Shown one piece after another: positions 56,756 to 64,000 of a DNA stretch of 64,000 nucleotides. The notes under the pieces are model-generated. The model saw only the letters and a program-made list of their open reading frames with translations, ran no database searches and was not told the DNA's origin. Position numbers and translations under genes: made by a program. Positions within the stretch are counted from its first letter, which is position 1, and every line of letters begins with the position of its first letter. The stretch lies in the NCBI GenBank assembly GCA_006503535.1, contig QYRS01000001.1, positions 434,001-498,000 of the forward strand, read 5' to 3'. The stretch is from Arthrinium phaeospermum. Taxonomy: Eukaryota; Ascomycota; Sordariomycetes; Amphisphaeriales; Apiosporaceae.

Positions 56756-57904
56756 CTACTGATTCCAGGGGGCAAAGTTAGGCAAGACCATGGGATTGAC
56801 GTTCATCAACGCCTGAATGAAGGTCTCGACGCCCACAATCTCCGCAAACTCCTGCCTATACCGGCTGGTGTCCCTCGTCGCGTCATCATCCTCGTCCGCC
56901 GGTCGGCGCCGCGGGAAGTAGTCGTCGATGCCCCGGAACCACGCCACCCCCGAGTCGAAGTACTGGCCCCGCCGGTCCTGGATGGCGCGCTGGAAGGCGC
57001 GGGCGATCCCCCGCAGCTCGGCCGGCGAGAGCGGCGCGACCTCGTCGGCCGGCACCTGCTCGCACGGCAGGAAGAGCACGCGCCGCAGCGGGTCGACGAG
57101 GTCCGGGTCCATCATGAAGCGGGCCACGAAGGCGCGGCGGCGGGTCGCCACGATCGTCTCCTCGACCGCGCGGGCGGCGGGGTCCCGCATGTCGGCCGGG
57201 GAGTAGTAGACCGTCTCGGCGATGCGGCCCAGCTGCTGGCGGATCCAGGCTTCCGCGTTGGCGCGGCGCCACGCGCGGTGGTCGGCCGGGTACTCTGCGC
57301 CGCCGCCCCGTCCGTCGCGGACGGCGTCGCAGGCGGGACAGCGGGGGAAGAGGGCGTACAGGCGGAACAACTCTCGCACGAACTGCCCGTCCATGCAGCC
57401 GCTGCAGAAGCGCTTCGTCCCCGCCGCGATCTCGGCCCCGGTCAGCGTCACGGAGCCCTGGAAGATCTGGCGCGGCCGGTGGTAGGCCATGTCCAGCGGC
57501 CACGGGACCATGCCCCTCATCACGACCGGGCGGAACTGCCCGTCGCAGCCGTCGCAGCTCTGGTCCCGACAGATCGGGCAGATGCCAATCTGGCCGTTTT
57601 CAAACTTGAGAAGGCACGCATAGCCGACTAGGTGACCACATCGAAGGATTGCGGTAGGCTCCAGTTTGTACTTCTCGTAGAACTTCTCTTTCGAGTCCAC
57701 GGGCTCCGCGGCGGCGAGCTCGTCCTTGATCATGTCGCCCACGCACGCAGATATGTCCAGGGTGGATTCTAGACAGACTGCACAGGTGCAGTTGAGTATC
57801 GGCCCACTGGGCTGCTCGGCATTGCCTATGTGGGCTACCACGTCGTGGATCCAGGACGTGTCGACGTCCCGCGGGGTGGTGTAAGGGCTTTTTGACGAAC
57901 TCAT
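56756..57904 (-). CDS. RING-like zinc-binding protein, paralogue C of the trio
   Basis: This is a single exon of 382 residues, start at 57904. The module reads CAVC (41-44), 44 residues, CGH (89-91), Cys97, CPIC (109-112) and CDGC (117-120), then CSGC (167-170) and Cys189. The CPIC with short spacing makes this copy the most RING-like. FYEKYKLEPTAILRCGHLVG, VPWPLDMAYHRP, FQGSVTLTGAEI and AWFRG (321-325) tie it to the other copies. The end (IVGVETFIQALMNVNPMV) matches the C-terminal block of A (IVGGDSLAGALARINPSV). The first Cys pair is preceded by an extra Cys (NCTCAVC). Function is unknown. It is the copy closest to the NLR gene, 1.6 kb away on the opposite strand. Confidence 0.8.
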   Translation of the reverse strand: MSSSKSPYTTPRDVDTSWIHDVVAHIGNAEQPSGPILNCTCAVCLESTLDISACVGDMIKDELAAAEPVDSKEKFYEKYKLEPTAILRCGHLVGYACLLKFENGQIGICPICRDQSCDGCDGQFRPVVMRGMVPWPLDMAYHRPRQIFQGSVTLTGAEIAAGTKRFCSGCMDGQFVRELFRLYALFPRCPACDAVRDGRGGGAEYPADHRAWRRANAEAWIRQQLGRIAETVYYSPADMRDPAARAVEETIVATRRRAFVARFMMDPDLVDPLRRVLFLPCEQVPADEVAPLSPAELRGIARAFQRAIQDRRGQYFDSGVAWFRGIDDYFPRRRPADEDDDATRDTSRYRQEFAEIVGVETFIQALMNVNPMVLPNFAPWNQ

Positions 57905-59497
57905 GATGGCGTGATATTGAAACTCTTCTATTTGATGATATTGGAACTCTCGCAGTGTCGTTACTTCTGAGCAGTAAACCCATAATATACCCTACTTACT
58001 TATTCTTATATATACTTTGTAGTACCGCAATGTTTCCGTAACAAAAGCTGTGATGAAATAACTTGTCGCTGTTCTGCGAGCCCATGCCGGGTGAGAGCCA
58101 TTGTTGCGATGAAAGTTGAAAATGGTGGCTTGCTCATCCCAGTGATATAGATAACCCCTTTGTTGATACTGCTACAATAGAAACCTTCATAAATAAAGCC
58201 ATATGGATCGCGACCACTAGCTTCAATGCCCTTGTGTCATAACCCTAGTCAAGCGATGAACCGCCGCTGCCACCCCATTCTCCTCGAAACCATCCAAGCT
58301 CAGACCTGACTGGGTGAGCGTACTGCCGATCAGGGTACTACCGGGTATCAACTAGACAAGCACGATGCATATTTACCTGACGGCAGGGTACGACAGCATC
58401 TTGGACCACACTGATGACTTACGAATGTGAGGGTGGAAAAAGAAGACAATAGCAAACATACCAACTTTCTCAGGAGAGGAAACCAAAGAGAAAAAAGAGA
58501 AGACAAGATAATGAAAGCCTGAGAAATTACCTACTACATGTGAGGCAAAATACCAATAAATGTTATACACAATATACTTATGTGGACAGTACAAGACTGT
58601 CGGCGGTCGCTCTGATTAGCCGGAAGCCAGTAAACCAAATAACCAGCCACAAGGGCTGGGCGACTTTTGAGGGCCGAGTCAGTACGCACGCGAGTCTGTG
58701 ACATGTTTACAACATGCCAAATACCTTCCAGCTGATTGTGATGGAAATCCTAGGATATGGCATTCAATAATTACCCCGTCACTAGGTGGGTGCTTTGTTG
58801 GCCAAGGGTTGATCTCACCAAGAAGAAGAACCTGAAAAGTGACAGGAAAATGTGTGCCGCATTTATGCAGGAATTCGTACGACTGTTGTCGGGCGTCGTG
58901 GCTCATCTACAGACGGTGTTGATTCGATTATGATTGCTGCGAACTTCCGTGGTCCGTCCAGGTATATCACGCATCTTAGTATGTTTTGGAAGTCAACTGG
59001 ATAATATCGATTAAATAATGCCCTTGTTCATCGACTTCAAGAATCTCCTCGGCTCCTGTCTCTTGTCGCGGCTCGCTGCGTGGCGGATCTGCGGCGGTGA
59101 CGGGCCAAGACGTAATTAGACCCCTCATATCCCGGCAAGGCTGAAGGGCCTTCCCGTAGGCAAAGCCAACCAGACATCTCGACCGACCGAGCTTTCCTGA
59201 AACGTGAGAACCACAGTAACAGAAGCTGCACTTTCTAGGTTATGTAGACTTGGCAATGTCGTGCAGGCTAGACCCATGTTTCGCGGCCAGTCTTCCCGTT
59301 TCTTCACTTCACCAGGAAAAGAAACGTTTTCTTGGCGCTTAGCCTGTGTCTGTGCCCAAGGAAGATAAAGGTTACACTCGGGCGAGGAGGGGTAAGCACT
59401 AGTATTGGGGGCCATTTGAGATATCGTTATCTTCAGCTTGCTACGTGCGGCTGTGACATTGACGACACGACTACAACAACGCGACCACGGACGCGCC
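57905..59497. other. divergent spacer between trio and NLR
   Basis: This 1.6-kb AT-richer region should hold the promoters of paralogue C (leftward) and the NLR gene (rightward). No coding signal was found. Confidence 0.5.
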
Positions 59498-62400
59498 ATG
59501 CCCACCGCAAGCCCCGTCCCCCTCGTCGTGCAAGCCACTGGCTTCACGGTTCTGTACGAGCCTACTGACGTTGATCCTATTGTCGAGTGAGCTGTCACCT
59601 AATTGCGGATGATCTTGTGGCCTCCCGGCTGACTAACCGCCGCCCAGCATCGTTCTTGTCCACGGCCTGCAGGGTCATCCTGAGAAGACCTGGACATCTC
59701 ATGCTGCCAGATCCACACCAGCCAGCGCGAATTCAACACCAACACATGCTTCGCCAAGCGCGGAGAGCCGCCGAAGGAAACGGGATCGATGGAGTCTGAA
59801 GGGGGCATTGGCTGGCACATTCCGGGGCAATAGAAGTGTGTCCTCTCCGGAAACGTTCGAAAATACGCAGACTGGCGTCCAAACTGTGTATTGGCCGCGT
59901 GACCTGCTACCGGCGGATTGCCCCACCGCCCGGATTCAGGTCTGGGGCTACGACTCAGTCGTAACCAGGGGCTACGCGGCTGCCAACAAGTCGAACCTGT
60001 TCGGCCACGCGAAGAGCTTACTGTATGCTTTGGAACGACAAAGACAGACCGAAAGACCCATTGTTTTCGTGGCGCACTCTCTCGGAGGCTTGCTTGTAAA
60101 AGAAGCCCTGCGTAGATCTCAGCATGCTGAGGAGCCTGGATTGCGCGACATAGTCGAGTCGACCAAGGCTGTCGTCTTTATGGGAACACCACATCGTGGA
60201 AGTGCCGAGTTCGCCAAAGTTGGGGAGATGACGAGAAAAGTCGCCGCCGCTCTGATGCGCGTCGACAGCAACTCTACTCTCATCCGTGCCTTGGGCATTG
60301 ATTCGCCAGAGCTGGAGCTCTCCAGAGAATCGTTTCTGCAGCAATGGAGGACGTATGGCTTCAAGGTGAAAACGTTTCAAGAGAGCCAGCCCATGACTGG
60401 TCTGAACTTCGGGATACTGGACGAAAAGGTGCGTACCCCCTGACGTCGTTCTCGTCCAATCAGAGGCTCACGGATTACATCCCAATCACAGGTTGTTCCC
60501 GATACATCTTCATCGTTGGACGATCCGCGGGAGCGTGCAGAAACAATCGAGGCCAACCATAGAGATATGGCACGCTTCCAGGGTGCGGATGATCCAAACT
60601 ACGTGAAGGTTGGTGGAGAATTGAAGGCGGTGATGGAGTCACTGAGATGTAACTTGCCCATCTATCTACCTGGTTGTATTTCATCGTATTACTGACTAAA
60701 TATGCTCAGATACCATTCCTAGCCTAACCGAACAGGAGAAATGTGTGGAGTCAATGCTTCCCAAGACGATACCCTTTGCTTACTAACAGTCTTTCCAGAT
60801 TCCCTGTCTACGCTTTCATTCCCTGCAATGATACAACGCCAACAAAACATCCGTGATGCATTATCTAATACCTGCGAATGGTTTCAAAGATCGATCGAGT
60901 ATCAGAATTGGGTTTCACGCAAGAATGTTAAGGACGACCAAGGTCTTCTTTGGGTGAAAGGTGAGAAGTAATCCGTCCACGGCCCTTTCTTCTTTTGCAT
61001 ACAAGGTTCGGTAATGGGTAGCTCTAAATCAAGATACTAACCTCATGTCATGCATTAGGCAAGCCAGGATCGGGAAAATCCACTCTCATGAAAACCGCGT
61101 TCTTTCGGACGTCAGAGAGCTCGCGCACTCCTACCACGGTGGCAGGGTTCTTCTTCAATGCCCGGGGAAGTGTTTTGGAGCGTACGCCTCTCGGACTTTT
61201 CCGCTCGCTGCTGCATCAGATGTGCACCCAAGATCGTGGAGTGATGGCGGCCTTCCAAAAGCTTTACCTCGACCGGCAAAAAGCCAACCTGTCGAGCCAA
61301 GACCAGGACGTCACTTGGACCCTTTACGAGCTGGAACGTTTCATGAATCAAGTCTTCACGCAGCACAGGCCCCAACGGACCATCCTTTTCATCGACGCGC
61401 TAGATGAGTGCGATGAGAAGACTGTCCGTGACGTCGTATTCGAGTTGGCTGGAGTCTGCAAGAAGGCCTTGGAGAAGGGGCTTGAACTGAACATATGCCT
61501 CTCGAGCCGTCATTACCCGACTATTAGTATTGCTCATTGCCCTGAGGTAATGGTAGAAGGATCAAACCGGGGAGACATTGCATTATACATCGACAACAAG
61601 TTCAGTTTCATCCCCAAGGACGACAGGGACCAGATCGCGAATTTGGAGGCCTCACTCATCGAGAAGTCGTCCGGCGTATTCCTCTGGGCTGTTTTGGTGA
61701 CAGATATCCTGCTTCGAGACATCGATACTGGCCAGCCCATAAATATCTTGGCTGACCGACTTAAGAAGGTACCGCAACGTATGGAGGATCTCTACAGTGA
61801 GCTTTGTACCAGTCTAGCCCCAGAAGAACGCGAGTTTTCACTGCGCCTCATACAGTGGGTACTGTTGGCGCGCAGCATGGACATCGAGGACACCTTCATT
61901 GCCACCCTTTACTCAATACCAGGGGGCTGGAGGCGTCTCTGGTTGTGGGGGTTCCATGCTAAGGGTGTACCACCCAGGGGTCGATTGGTTAAGCACCTGA
62001 AACATATCACTAGAGGCTTAGTCGAAGACGCCGGGATGACGGTCCAGTTCATCCACGAGACGGTCCGGGAGTTCTTCAGAGACGGACCTGGTCTTGGGCT
62101 TATTGACCCAAGCTTAGCTGCTTCGCCTATCGGCCCCAGCTATATAACCTTGCTCAAGGGTTGCATGGATCTTGTAGAGTACAAGGAAGAGTGGTCATAT
62201 CTCCGAGGACTCGAGACTTACTGTCGTGAGGCCATCGTCTTGTTCGCCAGAGAGGCGGAGAACAATGGGGCCAGCACAACCGTCCTTTTCACCCGGATGC
62301 AGACCAGCGGGCTCTTTGCGAAAATGGACAAGGGTGAATCACAGAGTCAGCTGTATTTCTTCTGCAGGAATCTTTTGACTTCGTGTGTGGAAGCATGCCT

Positions 62401-63331
62401 TACAGAGGGTGCAGACCCGAATGACTCGGGCAAGAGGAGTCTACCAGCACCTTTGATTACTACAGTATCGCAGCGCCAAGAGGCCAACGATCGCTTGGTC
62501 AAGGCCCTCATCCATCACGGCGCCAACGTCAATTCTCAGGACCGCGATGGCAGCACTGCCACCCTGATATGCCTCAGGGGAGGCCATTTCAATCTGGCCG
62601 ATTTGCTTGTCAACGCCGGAGCCAACGTGGACATCCCGGATAGGTCTGGAATCACTCCACTGCATGCAGTAGCCATGTCGAAACTGGAGACCGGCGGTAC
62701 GAAAGGCGGAGTTGAGTATTCCGCGTTCCTGCGGCGGTTGCTCGAAACCAAACCTTTGGTGGACGCGAGAACGCAATCGGGCTCCACGCCGCTGCATTTT
62801 GCTGCCGCGAGCGCAAATCGCCTTGCCGTATCGCTCCTTCTCGACCACGGCGCCACCGTCGACCTCCTCGACTTTGACGGGCCACCGCTGCTGCACGCCG
62901 TGCGCAGTCCCCGAGCCGAGGCCGTGGACACCTGCAGGGTCCTACTTTCTCACGGGGCCGACGCCTCGTTCCGCGACAAAAAGGGCCGGACACTTTTGCA
63001 TCACGCAGCCTACTTGTCACTCGCCTCTGGCGCAGTGGTACGCTGCCTAATCGAGGCGGGCGTCGAGGCGAATGCCGTGGACCACATAGGCCAGACGGCG
63101 CTGCACAGGGCAGCCGAGCGGACTGGCGACATCGCGAGGCTGTTGCGGGTGCTTGCCGATTCTGGCTGCGATGTAAGTCTGCGAGACGCGATGAGACAAA
63201 CGGCCCTGGATGTCCGCCGCAACTTCCATCGTATGATGAGTGAAGAAGAGCAGCGTTTACTTGAGGGATTTTTGCCTGATGACCTCTCACGGCCCATTCG
63301 ACCTATACAGCGGCAGTTCAGCTGGGAGTGA
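59498..63331 (+). CDS. NLR with SesB-like alpha/beta-hydrolase, NACHT and ankyrin repeats
   Basis: Exons are 59498-59586, 59648-60428, 60492-60648, 60710-60742, 60799-60960 and 61059-63331, giving 1164 residues with all phases consistent. The fourth intron has a perfect TACTAAC branch site at 60781. The N-terminal hydrolase domain shows IVLVHGLQGHPEKTW (31-45), the nucleophile Ser174 in VAHSLGG and MGTPHRGS (208-215). This is the lipase-like effector type called SesB. A fungal NLR linker follows (SLSTLSF...CEWF), then the NACHT P-loop GKPGSGKST (408-416) and Walker B FIDALDEC (518-525). About six or seven ankyrin repeats (GANVNSQDRDGST, GITPLHAVA, GSTPLHFAAAS, GRTLLHHAAY, GQTALHRAAER) fill residues 870-1140. 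Such receptors are thought to sense a ligand through the repeats, oligomerise and switch on the hydrolase, leading to cell death. The gene is intact. Confidence 0.93.
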
Positions 63332-64000
63332 GATGCTGATATCATCAAAAGAAGTACTTTGAGCTAATAATATGGGTAACTCGGCCTTTGGCATGGGCAG
63401 AAAGCATGAAGGTGTCACATCATCTCCTAAATTTGGTTCTTTGCTTCCGTTCAGCGCCCTAGTACCACGATCCCAAGTGCAAGAGACTATTTTCTGTCGC
63501 GACTCTTACAGCTGATGAGATAAGAACATGGTGAGCCTACTTCTTTTCTTTCTCTCAATATGGCTCAGTAGGACCCTTACCAAACACCATTCTTCGCGAC
63601 TGGATATCGAAGAGGCTGACGTGATATCGAATTCTAAGGCCAAAGGTATTCGTAAACAGGCAGCTACGCGGTTCCAAGAAACAATCTTACAGCCTCGTTT
63701 TCTAGTTTCCCGCCCGCTCGCTGATTGTTGGACTTGGACGGGGTGGGTGGAACAGTGACCCCGATTGGGACTTCCATGGTGAGCTCGAGGCCTTTTGCAA
63801 CCCTCCCCAAACGAATGCCCAGGCTTACGTACGACCGGCGTTACCAATACACAAAGAGGAGACAGACATCCACTCAACGGGCCATGCATGGATGCAGGTC
63901 TGACATGGAGGTGGGGGCGTAATAGTGATACTGCGAATCATCCCTCTGCTTACAGGTCATGATCGCCAGAACTCCTGGAGAGGTGGTGTACTCGGGGTTT
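63332..64000. other. right-edge spacer
   Basis: No supported gene. A plus-strand frame at 63528-63758 (76 codons) starts with an apolar stretch (MVSLLLFFLSIWLS) that could be a signal sequence. It is overlapped by an equally long frame on the other strand, and neither shows codon bias. Confidence 0.4.

Noticed and set aside
56714..57631. 305-codon plus-strand open frame
   Set aside because: It is antisense to trio member C, with an Arg/Ala/His/Val-rich shadow translation.

Overview
This is nuclear DNA from a filamentous ascomycete, most likely a sordariomycete. Introns are short (about 50-170 nt) with GTAAGT-like donors and CAG/TAG acceptors, and one carries a perfect TACTAAC branch site. 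Coding regions are much more GC-rich at third codon positions than the spacers. The gene set is typical of the group: HET-domain genes, a fungal NLR, a TeaR/Mod5 polarity anchor, a 2EXR protein, a DUF7708 protein and a sterol acyltransferase. I saw no tRNA, rRNA, transposase or CRISPR array.

Left part (1-20 kb): mostly broken genes. There is a frameshifted gene of unknown family (328-1282, minus), a badly frameshifted HET gene (2569-4836, minus), a second HET pseudogene (5989-7669, plus) with a stop codon inside its core motif and two frame-breaking tandem duplications, a multi-pass membrane protein gene needing four indel corrections (8867-9991), and a 2EXR gene needing one (10860-12142, minus). 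An intact AAA+ ATPase gene (13245-16454, minus) is divergent from a six-exon DUF7708 gene (16968-19420) that needs one indel at a G run.

Middle part (20-43 kb): mainly intact housekeeping-type genes with large spacers. They are a secreted GH1 enzyme (20404-22266), a putative mitochondrial protein of unknown function (22500-23736, one likely indel), teaR (26429-28372, CaaX box CVIM), a calcineurin-like phosphoesterase (30348-31595), then about 9 kb without a convincing gene, and a J-domain protein (40677-42488).

Right part (44-63 kb): a HET gene (44053-46001, broken near its 3' end), the sterol O-acyltransferase gene (46442-48338, minus), a small GC-rich gene with an N-terminal membrane segment (50735-51289), a head-to-tail trio of diverged paralogues with a non-canonical RING-like zinc module (51979-57904, all minus), and an intact six-exon NLR (59498-63331) with a SesB-like alpha/beta-hydrolase domain, a NACHT ATPase and ankyrin repeats. 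The HET genes and the NLR belong to families used in fungal non-self recognition and programmed cell death. The RING-like trio is the least explained feature of the window. Its link to the neighbouring NLR is inferred from position only.
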